A stretch of 16,697 nucleotides of DNA. It comes from an uncultured Clostridia bacterium. GTDB lineage: Bacteria; Bacillota; Clostridia; Christensenellales; Aristaeellaceae. A program made the position numbers and the translations under genes. A model generated the notes under the pieces. That model saw only the letters and a list, made by a program, of their open reading frames with translations. It was not told where the DNA came from and did no database searches. The stretch lies in contig CAKUOX010000050.1 of NCBI GenBank assembly GCA_934670175.1, positions 1 to 16,697 on the forward strand, read 5' to 3'. Shown here piece by piece: positions 6,670 through 13,593 of this stretch (positions are counted from its first letter, which is position 1; each line of letters starts with the position of its first letter).

Positions 6670-8220
6670 ATGCTGAAACACAGGGAAAGCCGGCGCATGC
6701 TGGCAATATCGGCGCTGATCGCGGCGGTGCTGCTGCTGCTCTTCAGCCGCTGCTCGCCGCTGTATCCCACGAACAACTGGGGTGAGGCCAATGCCTTTTT
6801 TACCGTCGGGCGCGGCATGCTGGCAGGCAAGGTGCCCTATCGGGATCTGACTCTCGGGGCGGGGCCGCTGGTGTACGCGCTGCACGCGCTGGCGGCGTGC
6901 GTGTCGGGGTCGAGCTTTATCGGCGTGTGGATGCTAGAGATCATCGCGCTGACCGGCCTGCTGTACTTTTCATGGAAGCTGGCCGCGCGTATCAGTGGTC
7001 AGAGCGCGCTCTCGATGTATTGCGCCGCACTGGCGTGCCTGCTGGTCGTATCCAGCCGCGCGTTCATTTACGGCGATACGGTGGAGGAATTCGCGCTGCC
7101 GCTTCAGGCGTGGACGCTGTGCGATCTGTTGCTGTACCTGCGGGATCCGGACAGGTGCATGCCCGCGCGGCGCGTAGTGCTGTATGGTTTTCTGGCCGGA
7201 TGCGTGCTGTGGCTGAAATACGAGCTCCTTGGCGTGCATCTGGCGTTTATCGCGGTGCTGGCGGTGGATGCTGCAGTGCGCGAGCGTGGACTCAAGCGCG
7301 CGATGCTGCTGTGCGCCGAATATCTGGCGGGCGCAGCCGTGTCTACGCTGCCATGGCTGGCCTATTTCGGCGCAAACGGCGCGCTGGGTGAACTGTGCAG
7401 CAGCGTGTATTTCAATTTAAGCTACCTGGAGAACTGGATCCTGTCGGCGTATCCCGTGCGCGGTGCGCTGGCTGCGCTGCTAAGCGGATTAATTCATGAT
7501 CTGCCGGCAGGTATTGCGCTGCTCAGCGGCGCGGGCTATCTGCTCAGGCGGTTGTCACAGCGGCGGTGGAACGCGGCGTGCACGGCAGTCTGCATTGCCT
7601 TCGCGTGCACAGCGATGCTGGCCTATGACATCAGCGCGCGTTTTCGCTTTTCGCCGATGGCGGTTGCGGTGTTCGTGCCGCTGAGCGCGGGGCCGCTCGC
7701 GCTGCTGGCGAAGCGGGCGTGGGAAAAGCGGCAGCTGTACGCGCTGCTGCTGGCGGGTGCGGCGACGGTCTGCGCGGGCTATGGCTGCGCGGTAAATGAC
7801 AATCTGCCGTTTATCGGGTATTCCGGATCCGAGCTGGCACAGACGAAGCTGGCGCGGTACATACAGGAAAACGGCGGCGGATCACTGCTAAGCTACGGCT
7901 TTGCCGATGGCGGCTTCTATCTTGCAACGGGCACGCTGCCGGAGACGTCGGAATTCGTGTCCTCGTGCGCGTACATGTCTTATACAAACCAGTATAACGC
8001 CATAGCTGGTCGGCAGGTGGACTGGGTGATCGTGCGCGGCGATCGAAACGTAAGCGACGACTATAAGCTGGTGCTGAGCGCATCCTCGCCATACGATTGC
8101 AGCACGAGCAGCGGACAGGCATACAGCTATAAGCTCTATCAGCTCGAACGCAGAAACGGTCAGCAGCTGCCTGAGGACGAGGATACCTCGAAGGCGGAGG
8201 CGGACAGGCTGAGCTGGTGA
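6670..8220 (+). CDS. Polytopic membrane protein, GT-C glycosyltransferase-like (family 39/ArnT-like)
   Basis: The protein has 516 residues, with roughly nine to eleven hydrophobic segments between about residues 10 and 370 and a soluble C-terminal part of about 145 residues, probably outside the cell. The first external loop (about 34-66) reads NNWGEANAFFTVGRGMLAG, then VPYRDL and GPLVY. This resembles the loop of GT-C enzymes that use lipid-linked sugars (acidic residue near the start, PY-D, then GPL). The usual first acidic residue would be E39 here. A role in glycosylating cell-wall polymers or surface proteins is plausible but not shown; no other cell-envelope gene is nearby. ACGGAGG at 6655-6661 is a good ribosome binding site eight bases before the ATG. 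The nearest promoter-like match, CTGACA-N20-TATACA (6608-6639), has too long a spacer to trust. A terminator follows at 8300. Confidence 0.6.
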   Translation: MLKHRESRRMLAISALIAAVLLLLFSRCSPLYPTNNWGEANAFFTVGRGMLAGKVPYRDLTLGAGPLVYALHALAACVSGSSFIGVWMLEIIALTGLLYFSWKLAARISGQSALSMYCAALACLLVVSSRAFIYGDTVEEFALPLQAWTLCDLLLYLRDPDRCMPARRVVLYGFLAGCVLWLKYELLGVHLAFIAVLAVDAAVRERGLKRAMLLCAEYLAGAAVSTLPWLAYFGANGALGELCSSVYFNLSYLENWILSAYPVRGALAALLSGLIHDLPAGIALLSGAGYLLRRLSQRRWNAACTAVCIAFACTAMLAYDISARFRFSPMAVAVFVPLSAGPLALLAKRAWEKRQLYALLLAGAATVCAGYGCAVNDNLPFIGYSGSELAQTKLARYIQENGGGSLLSYGFADGGFYLATGTLPETSEFVSSCAYMSYTNQYNAIAGRQVDWVIVRGDRNVSDDYKLVLSASSPYDCSTSSGQAYSYKLYQLERRNGQQLPEDEDTSKAEADRLSW

Positions 8221-8227
8221 AGCGGCA

Positions 8228-8302
8228 TACACGCTCCCGTGCGTTCTATGGTCAAATGAAGCTGAAATCGATGTACACGCTCCCGGGCGTTCTATTTTCA
8301 AA
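8228..8302. repeat. Two copies of a 29-nt direct repeat
   Basis: The unit at 8228-8256 recurs at 8274-8302 with 26 of 29 bases identical; the cores are ACGCTCCCGTGCGTTCTA and ACGCTCCCGGGCGTTCTA. The copies start 46 nt apart, the first 8 nt after the upstream stop codon, and the second runs into the terminator stem. The function is unknown. Confidence 0.8.
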
Positions 8303-8327
8303 ACCGAGCCTTCTGTGGCTCGGTTTT
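8300..8327 (+). terminator. Intrinsic terminator upstream of the S10 operon
   Basis: AAAACCGAGCC (8300-8310) pairs perfectly with GGCTCGGTTTT (8317-8327) around the loop TTCTGT. The arms end in A4 and T4, so it can work in both directions. It insulates the ribosomal-protein operon from the membrane-protein gene. Confidence 0.92.
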
Positions 8328-8392
8328 GCGTTAAAAATATGTTGAAATGTGCGCTGAGGCGGTGATTTTTACAAATAAATGGGGGCAGATGT

Positions 8393-8421
8393 TTGAAAAA
8401 ATACTGGTTTTGAGGTATAAT
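8393..8421 (+). promoter_or_regulatory. Main promoter of the S10-spc ribosomal-protein operon
   Basis: TTGAAA (8393-8398), a 17-nt spacer and a perfect TATAAT (8416-8421) form a textbook sigma-A promoter. Transcription would start near 8428, about 215 nt before rpsJ. No other promoter this good is visible down to the right edge, so it may drive the whole operon. Confidence 0.88.
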
Positions 8422-8427
8422 AAGAAG

Positions 8428-8643
8428 GTCGTGTGCTGTGGATTCCCGCATGAAAATGCCGGTTTTTCGTGGGAAAATGACGAGCGCGCGGCGACAGGGA
8501 TGAACCGGAAGGTTGCGGCAACGCCGGTAATTTCCGGGGACCAGTCCGCATCAATCGGACGACGGAGCTCATGCCCGTCGCAAGAAAAAAAACACAGAGC
8601 ACGCCCGGCAGCGTGTGCATGAGTTCAAACAGGAGGAAAAAAC
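8428..8643 (+). promoter_or_regulatory. Structured 5' leader of rpsJ with a possible pseudoknot
   Basis: No gene is supported in this leader; one plus-strand open frame crosses it but starts before the promoter. Visible stems are TTCCCGC with GTGGGAA (8443-8449/8469-8475, one G-U), CCGGAA/TTCCGG (8505-8510/8532-8537), GTCCG/CGGAC (8544-8548/8556-8560), CGACGG/CCGTCG (8560-8565/8575-8580) and GCACGC/GCGTGT (8599-8604/8611-8616). The loop of the fourth stem holds CTCATGC (8568-8574), which is exactly complementary to GCATGAG (8617-8623), seven bases before the AGGAGG ribosome binding site (8631-8636). S10 operons are controlled by L4 in enterobacteria; whether this fold binds any ribosomal protein is inference. 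Confidence 0.5.
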
Positions 8644-8952
8644 ATGGCCAACCAGAAGATCCGTATCAAGCTGAAGGCTTACGAGTCCAGCATCATCGAC
8701 CAGAGCGCAGCGCGCATCGTTGACACCGCCAAGCGTACCGGCTCGCGCGTGTCCGGCCCGATCCCGCTCCCGACCGAGAAGGAAATCGTGACCATTCTGC
8801 GCTCCCCCCACAAGCACAAGGATTCCCGCGAGCAGTTTGAAATGAGAACCCACAAGCGCCTCATTGACATCCTGCAGCCCACCCCCCGCACGGTAGACGC
8901 GCTGACCAAGCTCGACCTGCCGGCAGGCGTTGAGATCGAGATTAAGCTGTAA
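8644..8952 (+). CDS. rpsJ: 30S ribosomal protein S10
   Basis: The 102-residue protein is collinear with bacterial S10: IRIKLKAYESSIIDQSAARIV at the start, GPIPLPTEKE in the middle, and HKRLIDILQP near the end, where the long loop contacts the 3' domain of 16S rRNA. S10 is also NusE in transcription antitermination complexes. The start follows AGGAGG by seven bases. It is the first gene of the operon and carries the structured leader upstream. The next gene is unusually distant (129 nt). Confidence 0.98.
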   Translation: MANQKIRIKLKAYESSIIDQSAARIVDTAKRTGSRVSGPIPLPTEKEIVTILRSPHKHKDSREQFEMRTHKRLIDILQPTPRTVDALTKLDLPAGVEIEIKL

Positions 8953-9081
8953 GAGGTGCAAGCCTCGCGGATAAGCTGCATGGGCGCGGATCTCACACGC
9001 GCGAGGGCGGCAAAATCCGGCAGATAATCAAAAATGTAAACTGCAAGGCGGTTTACCGAACATACCGAAAGAGGTGTAACA
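8953..9081 (+). other. Structured spacer between rpsJ and rplC
   Basis: This 129-nt gap holds three short stems: GAGG/CCTC (8953-8956/8963-8966) directly at the rpsJ stop, GCGCG/CGCGC (8984-8988/8998-9002), and GTAAAC/GTTTAC (9036-9041/9051-9056). The last ends 14 nt before the rplC ribosome binding site (GAGGTG, 9071-9076). No open frame with a ribosome binding site is seen. Most gaps in this operon are shorter than 30 nt, so the length itself is notable. Confidence 0.55.
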
Positions 9082-9723
9082 ATGAAAAAGGCAATTCTCG
9101 GCAAGAAGATCGGTATGACCCAGATTTTCGTCGATGACGGACGTCTCGTACCGGTCACCGTCGTTGAAGCGGGCCCCTGCACCGTGACCATGGTGAAGAC
9201 CGTTGCGACCGACGGCTATGAAGCAGTTCAGGTTGGTTTCGGCGAGCTGACGGAACAGCGCGCTAAGAAACTCCTCAACAAGCCCGAGCAAGGTCATTTT
9301 GGCAAGGCTGGCGTGGCTCCGGCACGTCACCTGCGCGAGTTCCGCTTCGAGGATATCTCGGGCTACTCGGTCGGCGATGCCATCAAGTGCGATGTCTTCG
9401 CTGAAGGCGATAAGATCGATGTTATCGGCACCAGCAAGGGCCACGGCTACACCGGCGTCATCCAGAGATGGAATCAGCACACCGGCCCCATGGCGCACGG
9501 CTCCAAATATCACCGTGGCGTCGGCTCTCTGAGTGCAAACTCTGACCCGTCCCGCGTATTCAAGAACAAGCACATGGCCGGCCAGTACGGCGGCGAGCGT
9601 GTCACCGTTCAGAACCTTGAAGTCGTTAAGGTTGACGCCGAGCGCAACCTGCTCATGATCAAGGGCGCGATCCCCGGTGCCAACGGCAGCCTCGTCATGG
9701 TACGCGACGCAATCAAGGGTTGA
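9082..9723 (+). CDS. rplC: 50S ribosomal protein L3
   Basis: The 213-residue protein begins with the L3 signature MKKAILGKKIGMTQIF and carries the long central loop that reaches towards the peptidyl-transferase centre (RWNQHTGPMAHGSKYHRGV from about residue 129). It ends with the conserved KVDAERNLLMIKGAIPG. L3 is one of the first proteins to join 23S rRNA. The E. coli glutamine that PrmB methylates, in the GQNQTPG segment, appears replaced (SANSDPS), as I would expect outside Proteobacteria. The ribosome binding site GAGGTG lies five bases before the ATG; rplD follows after 15 nt. Confidence 0.98.
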   Translation: MKKAILGKKIGMTQIFVDDGRLVPVTVVEAGPCTVTMVKTVATDGYEAVQVGFGELTEQRAKKLLNKPEQGHFGKAGVAPARHLREFRFEDISGYSVGDAIKCDVFAEGDKIDVIGTSKGHGYTGVIQRWNQHTGPMAHGSKYHRGVGSLSANSDPSRVFKNKHMAGQYGGERVTVQNLEVVKVDAERNLLMIKGAIPGANGSLVMVRDAIKG

Positions 9724-9738
9724 TAGGAGGACGCAATC

Positions 9739-10365
9739 ATGGCAAACGTGAAAGTTTTTAACATGCAGGGCGCACAGGTTGGCGAAATCGCGCTGAGCGA
9801 TGAAGTCTTTGGCGCCGAGGTACACGTCAGTGCGATGCACACTGTCGTTCGCGCTTATCTGAATGCGCAGCGTCAGGGCACGCAGTCGGCCAAGACCCGC
9901 ACGGAAGTCCGTGGCGGCGGCCGCAAGATTTACCGCCAGAAGGGCACCGGCAATGCGCGCCATCATGGCCGCAGAGCGCCGCAGTTCACCCACGGCGGCG
10001 TGGTGTTTGCACCCAAGCCGCGCGACTACCGCATTTCCGTGCCGCGCAAGGTTCGCCGTCTGGCGATGCGCAGCGCGCTGAGCTGCAAGGTCAACGATGC
10101 CGAAATGATCGTGATCGACAATCTTGCCATCGAAGAAGCCAAGACCAAGAACATCGTGAAGATGCTCAAGGCGCTGGGCGCTGACAAGAAGGCTCTGATC
10201 GTGACCGAAGAGGTCGATCCGATGATCGTGCGCGCCAGCAACAACATTCAGGGCGTTAAGACCACCTTTGTGGGCAGCCTGAACGTTCATGATATCCTGG
10301 ACTGCGATAAATTCATCATCTCGCAGGACGCCGTTAAGCGGGTTGAGGAGGTCTATGCAGAATGA
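9739..10365 (+). CDS. rplD: 50S ribosomal protein L4
   Basis: The 208-residue protein has the L4 (L4/L1e) pattern: the extended loop that lines the exit tunnel (GTQSAKTRTEVRGGGRKIYR, then HHGRRAPQFTHGGVVFAPKPRDY) and a C-terminal globular part. In enterobacteria L4 represses its own operon by binding the leader; an equivalent here is not established. AGGAGG sits ten bases before the start. The stop overlaps the rplW start by four bases (ATGA), pointing to translational coupling. Confidence 0.98.
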   Translation: MANVKVFNMQGAQVGEIALSDEVFGAEVHVSAMHTVVRAYLNAQRQGTQSAKTRTEVRGGGRKIYRQKGTGNARHHGRRAPQFTHGGVVFAPKPRDYRISVPRKVRRLAMRSALSCKVNDAEMIVIDNLAIEEAKTKNIVKMLKALGADKKALIVTEEVDPMIVRASNNIQGVKTTFVGSLNVHDILDCDKFIISQDAVKRVEEVYAE

Positions 10366-10670
10366 GCAAAGCTTATGACATCATCAAGAAGCCGGTTCTG
10401 ACGGAGAAATCCTACGACGCCATGGCTCAGAAGAAGTACACCTTCGAAGTGGCCATCGGCGCGAACAAGACCGAGATCAAGCAGGCGATCGAAGAGATCT
10501 TCGAGGGCGTGAAGGTTGCCAACGTGAACACCATGCGCACGATGGGCAAGATGAAGCGCCAGGGCCGCACCCAGGGCCGCACGCCCGAGGTGAAGAAGGC
10601 CATCGTTACCCTGAAGGCGGATTCCAAGGGCATCCCGTTCTTCGAGGGCATGGCGGAGGAGCAGGCGTAA
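10362..10670 (+). CDS. rplW: 50S ribosomal protein L23
   Basis: The 102-residue protein matches L23 (YDIIKKPVLTEKSY at the start, VAIGANKTEIKQAIEEIF, then VNTMRTMGKMKRQGRTQGR). L23 sits at the tunnel exit and docks trigger factor and the signal recognition particle. The start overlaps the rplD stop, with GAGGAGG inside the rplD coding end as ribosome binding site. The following spacer to rplB is unusually long (127 nt). Confidence 0.97.
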   Translation: MSKAYDIIKKPVLTEKSYDAMAQKKYTFEVAIGANKTEIKQAIEEIFEGVKVANVNTMRTMGKMKRQGRTQGRTPEVKKAIVTLKADSKGIPFFEGMAEEQA

Positions 10671-10797
10671 TTCCGGTTCCTACCTATTAATAAGTAAACC
10701 GCCCTATGCGGCGGTTCGCCCCAGGAGGGCCGCGGCTCTCCAATCATGGCAGGTTCGCCGATAAAGAACCAATTTCAGAAAAGGGGAGAAAAACACC
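10671..10797 (+). other. Structured spacer between rplW and rplB
   Basis: The 127-nt gap contains three stems in a row: AACCGCC/GGCGGTT (10697-10703/10710-10716), GGAGGGC with GCTCTCC inside 10724-10741 (one G-U), which buries an AGGAGG, and GGTTC/GAACC (10752-10756/10766-10770). GGTTCGCC occurs twice (10713-10720 and 10752-10759), so the third stem has an alternative partner upstream. The rplB ribosome binding site is GGGGAG (10783-10788). An ATG at 10746 opens a short frame, but its distance from AGGAGG and its overlap with rplB argue against a gene. Confidence 0.55.
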
Positions 10798-11634
10798 ATG
10801 GCAATTCGAGTGTACAAGCCGACTTCGCCCGCACGGCGCTTCATGTCGGTTCTGACCTTCGAAGAGATCACCAAGAAGACGCCTGAGCGTTCTCTGGTGA
10901 CCGATCTGCGTCACAAGGCTGGCCGTAACCATCACGGCAAGATCACCGTTCGTCATCAGGGCGGCGGCGCACGCAGAAAGTATCGTATCATTGATTTCAA
11001 GCGCAATAAGGACGGCATCCCGGCGACCGTTAAGGCCATCGAGTACGACCCGAACCGCACCTGCTTCATCGCCCTGCTGTACTACGCGGATGGCGAGAAG
11101 CGCTACATCCTGGCGCCGCTCGGCCTGAAGGTCGGCGACACTGTGATGTCCGGCCCCGAGGCCGATATCAAGCCCGGCAACTGCCTCCCGATCGAAAACA
11201 TCCCGCTCGGCACGCTGATTCACAACGTTGAGATCAAGGTCGGCCGCGGCGGCCAGATGGTCCGCTCTGCTGGCACCGCCGCGCAGGTGATGGCCAAGGA
11301 AGGCGCCTACGCTCAGGTGCGTCTGCCCTCCGGCGAAGTTCGCAAGGTGTCCATGAAGGCGCGCGCGACCGTCGGCCAGGTCGGCAACACCGATCACTCC
11401 AACGTCCGCATCGGTAAGGCTGGTCGTTCCCGCCACCTGGGCATCCGTCCCACCGTCCGCGGCGTCGTAATGAACCCCTGCGACCATCCGCACGGCGGCG
11501 GCGAAGGCCGTTCTCCGGTGGGTATGCCCGCTCCGATGTCCCCGTGGGGCAAGAAGACCCAGGGCGTCAAGACGCGCAAGCATCGCAAGTATTCCGATAA
11601 GCTGATCGTCAGCCGGAAGTCCAAGAAGAAGTAA
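10798..11634 (+). CDS. rplB: 50S ribosomal protein L2
   Basis: The 278-residue protein is full-length L2. It starts with AIRVYKPTSPARRFMSVL, has the RNA-binding SH3-like core, and ends in the basic tail KTRKHRKYSDKLIVSRKSKKK. The segment MNPCDHPHGGGEGR (about 225-238) contains H230, equivalent to the E. coli histidine needed for subunit association and peptidyl transfer. L2 is essential for joining the subunits. The ribosome binding site is GGGGAG nine bases upstream, behind the structured spacer. Confidence 0.98.
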   Translation: MAIRVYKPTSPARRFMSVLTFEEITKKTPERSLVTDLRHKAGRNHHGKITVRHQGGGARRKYRIIDFKRNKDGIPATVKAIEYDPNRTCFIALLYYADGEKRYILAPLGLKVGDTVMSGPEADIKPGNCLPIENIPLGTLIHNVEIKVGRGGQMVRSAGTAAQVMAKEGAYAQVRLPSGEVRKVSMKARATVGQVGNTDHSNVRIGKAGRSRHLGIRPTVRGVVMNPCDHPHGGGEGRSPVGMPAPMSPWGKKTQGVKTRKHRKYSDKLIVSRKSKKK

Positions 11635-11657
11635 AGCCTGAAAGGAGGCAAACCTAA

Positions 11658-11936
11658 ATGAGCAGATCTGTTAAGAAGGGGCCCTTCATTCAGCCCGTGC
11701 TCCTCAAGCGCGTTGAAGAATTGAACGCGACCGGCGAGAAAAAGGTTCTTAAGACCTGGTCCCGCGCATCCACCATCTTCCCGCAGTTCATCGGACATAC
11801 GGTTGCCGTCCATGACGGCCGCAGGCATGTTCCGGTCTATGTGACCGAGGATATGGTCGGACACAAGTTCGGCGAATTCGCCCCCACCCGTACTTTCAGG
11901 GGACACGCCGGTGAAAAAGCGTCTACCCGCAAGTAA
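11658..11936 (+). CDS. rpsS: 30S ribosomal protein S19
   Basis: The 92-residue protein is a complete S19: SRSVKKGPFIQPVLLKRVEE, WSRASTIFPQFIGHTVAVHDG and KFGEFAPTRTFRGHAG are all family hallmarks. S19 lies in the 30S head and contacts S13 and the A-site finger bridge. AAAGGAGG in the 23-nt gap gives a strong ribosome binding site. Confidence 0.98.
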   Translation: MSRSVKKGPFIQPVLLKRVEELNATGEKKVLKTWSRASTIFPQFIGHTVAVHDGRRHVPVYVTEDMVGHKFGEFAPTRTFRGHAGEKASTRK

Positions 11937-11954
11937 CGGAAGGAGAGAAAAGAT

Positions 11955-12338
11955 ATGGCAACTCGTGTAAAAGAGAAGGCAGCTGCGCGCAAGGCGAATG
12001 CCGATAAGCGTCCGCATGCAACTGTCAAATACGTCCGCGTTGCTCCCCGCAAGATGAAGATCGTCGTGGATCTGATTCGCGGCAAGCAGGTGGATCAAGC
12101 TCTCGCGATTCTTCAGTTCACGCCCAAGGCGGGCGCGCCGGTTGTTGAAAAGCTCCTGAATTCCGCGATTGCGAATGCGGAGAACAACCTGGAAATGGAT
12201 CGCAGCACCCTGTATGTCGCGGAAGTTTACGCCAATCAGGGCCCGACCCTTAAGCGCTACTGGGCGCGTTCCCACGGTCGTGCCGACATGATCAAAAAGC
12301 ACACCAGCCACGTTTCGATCGTGCTCGACCAGAAGTGA
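11955..12338 (+). CDS. rplV: 50S ribosomal protein L22, with a basic N-terminal extension
   Basis: The 127-residue protein contains the full L22 fold (VRVAPRKMKIVVDLIRGKQV, then LLNSAIANAENN and the tunnel-lining hairpin around ANQGPTLKRYWARSHGRAD). About 20 extra residues at the N-terminus (TRVKEKAAARKANADKRP) go beyond the E. coli protein; they are Lys/Arg/Ala-rich and supported by the ribosome binding site AAGGAGAG seven to eight bases before the ATG. L22 forms part of the exit tunnel, where macrolide resistance changes occur. Confidence 0.97.
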   Translation: MATRVKEKAAARKANADKRPHATVKYVRVAPRKMKIVVDLIRGKQVDQALAILQFTPKAGAPVVEKLLNSAIANAENNLEMDRSTLYVAEVYANQGPTLKRYWARSHGRADMIKKHTSHVSIVLDQK

Positions 12339-12351
12339 GGGAGGATTAAAG

Positions 12352-13155
12352 ATGGGACAGAAAGTTAATCCCCATGGCGCACGTGTTGGTGTCATCATTG
12401 ACTGGAGCACCAAGTGGTACGCAGGGAAAAAGGATTTTTCCAACAATCTGATCGAAGACTACAATCTTCGCAAGATGCTCAAGGAAAAGCTGAATCAGGC
12501 GGGTATTTCCCACATTGATCTTCAGCGTGCCGGAGAAAAGCTGCATGTGATCGTCTACACCGCGAAGCCGGGCATCGTGATCGGCAAGGGCGGCGCAGGC
12601 GTGGAAGCGCTCAAGAAGGAAATTGAGGACTTCACCGGCAAGCAGATCGCGCTGGACATCATCGAGATCAAGAATCCCGATATTGACGCTCAGCTCGTGG
12701 CCGAGAACATTGCTCAGCAGCTCGAAAAGCGCGTTTCCTTCCGTCGTGCCATGAAGCAGACGATCGGCCGCGCCATGAAGAGCGGCGCGAAGGGCATCAA
12801 GACCACCGTGTCCGGCCGTCTGGGCGGCGCCGATATTGCCCGTTCCGAAGGCTACCACGAGGGCAGCATCCCGCTGCAGACCCTGCGCGCGCACATCGAC
12901 TACGGCTTTGCCGAGGCGAAGACCACCTACGGCCGTATCGGCGTGAAGGTGTGGATCTACAAGGGCCAGGTTCTCCCGCAGAAGGACAACAAGGGCTCCA
13001 AGCTGGTCAACGCGATGAGCGAGAGCACCCTCAACGGCGTCGGCAATCGCCGCGATGGCCGCAGGCGCTTTGACCGTGGCGAGCGCCGCGGAGATCGTCC
13101 GAACCGCAATTTCAACCGCGAAAATAAACCTGAAGCTAAGGAAGGAGGAAAATAA
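12352..13155 (+). CDS. rpsC: 30S ribosomal protein S3, with an arginine-rich C-terminal tail
   Basis: The 267-residue protein carries the N-terminal S3 region, a type II KH domain with the GKGG loop at 78-81, and the C-terminal S3 domain (TTVSGRLGGADIARSEGYHEG). The last about 36 residues form a charged low-complexity tail rich in Arg, Gly, Asp and Asn (RRDGRRRFDRGERRGDR), which makes the protein longer than E. coli S3 (about 233). S3 lines the mRNA entry channel and has helicase-like activity there. It follows rplV by 13 nt; its coding end also carries the ribosome binding site for rplP. Confidence 0.98.
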   Translation: MGQKVNPHGARVGVIIDWSTKWYAGKKDFSNNLIEDYNLRKMLKEKLNQAGISHIDLQRAGEKLHVIVYTAKPGIVIGKGGAGVEALKKEIEDFTGKQIALDIIEIKNPDIDAQLVAENIAQQLEKRVSFRRAMKQTIGRAMKSGAKGIKTTVSGRLGGADIARSEGYHEGSIPLQTLRAHIDYGFAEAKTTYGRIGVKVWIYKGQVLPQKDNKGSKLVNAMSESTLNGVGNRRDGRRRFDRGERRGDRPNRNFNRENKPEAKEGGK

Positions 13156-13158
13156 ATC

Positions 13159-13593
13159 ATGCTGATGCCCAAGAGAGTTAAGCATCGTAAGCAGATGCGT
13201 GGCCGCATGAAGGGCAAGGCCCAGCGCGGCAATTTCCTCGCTTATGGCGACTACGGTCTGGTCGCGACCCAGCCTGGCTGGATCACCTCCAATCAGATCG
13301 AAGCGTCTCGTCAGGCCATGACCCGTTACACCAAGCGTGGCGGCCAGGTCTGGATCAAGATTTTCCCGGACAAGCCCGTGACCGCAAAGCCGGCCGAGAC
13401 CCGAATGGGTTCCGGTAAGGGTGCTCCGGAATACTGGGTAAGCGTCGTGAAGCCCGGCCGCGTGCTGTTTGAGATCAAGGGCGTTTCCGAAGAGATCGCC
13501 CGCGAAGCGCTGCGCCTGGCCTCCCACAAGCTTCCCATCAAGACCAAGTTCATCAAGCGTGAAGAAGAAAAGACGGGTGGTGACGAGCAATGA
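13159..13593 (+). CDS. rplP: 50S ribosomal protein L16
   Basis: The 144-residue protein matches L16 (MLMPKRVKHRKQMRGRMKG, then AFDYG-like FLAYGDYGL, IEASRQAMTRYTKRGG and RMGSGKGAPEYWV). L16 helps position the A-site tRNA. The start lies three bases after the rpsC stop, with AAGGAGG inside the rpsC end. The final codons overlap the rpmC start by four bases. A second methionine at residue 3 could also be used, but the first has the better spacing. Confidence 0.98.
   Translation: MLMPKRVKHRKQMRGRMKGKAQRGNFLAYGDYGLVATQPGWITSNQIEASRQAMTRYTKRGGQVWIKIFPDKPVTAKPAETRMGSGKGAPEYWVSVVKPGRVLFEIKGVSEEIAREALRLASHKLPIKTKFIKREEEKTGGDEQ

Noticed and set aside
8347..8622. A 91-codon plus-strand open frame in the rpsJ leader
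   Set aside because: It begins upstream of the mapped promoter boxes, has no ribosome binding site, and runs through the conserved-looking RNA stems.
9028..10290. Long minus-strand open frame across rplC and rplD
   Set aside because: Both plus-strand genes are certain ribosomal proteins with ribosome binding sites; the antisense frame has no recognisable motif.
10746..10880. Short open frame from an ATG in the rplW-rplB spacer
   Set aside because: The AGGAGG is 17 bases away and inside a hairpin, and the frame runs out of register into rplB.
12346..13590. Long minus-strand open frame across rpsC and rplP
   Set aside because: Same reasoning: a codon-bias shadow of two highly conserved genes.
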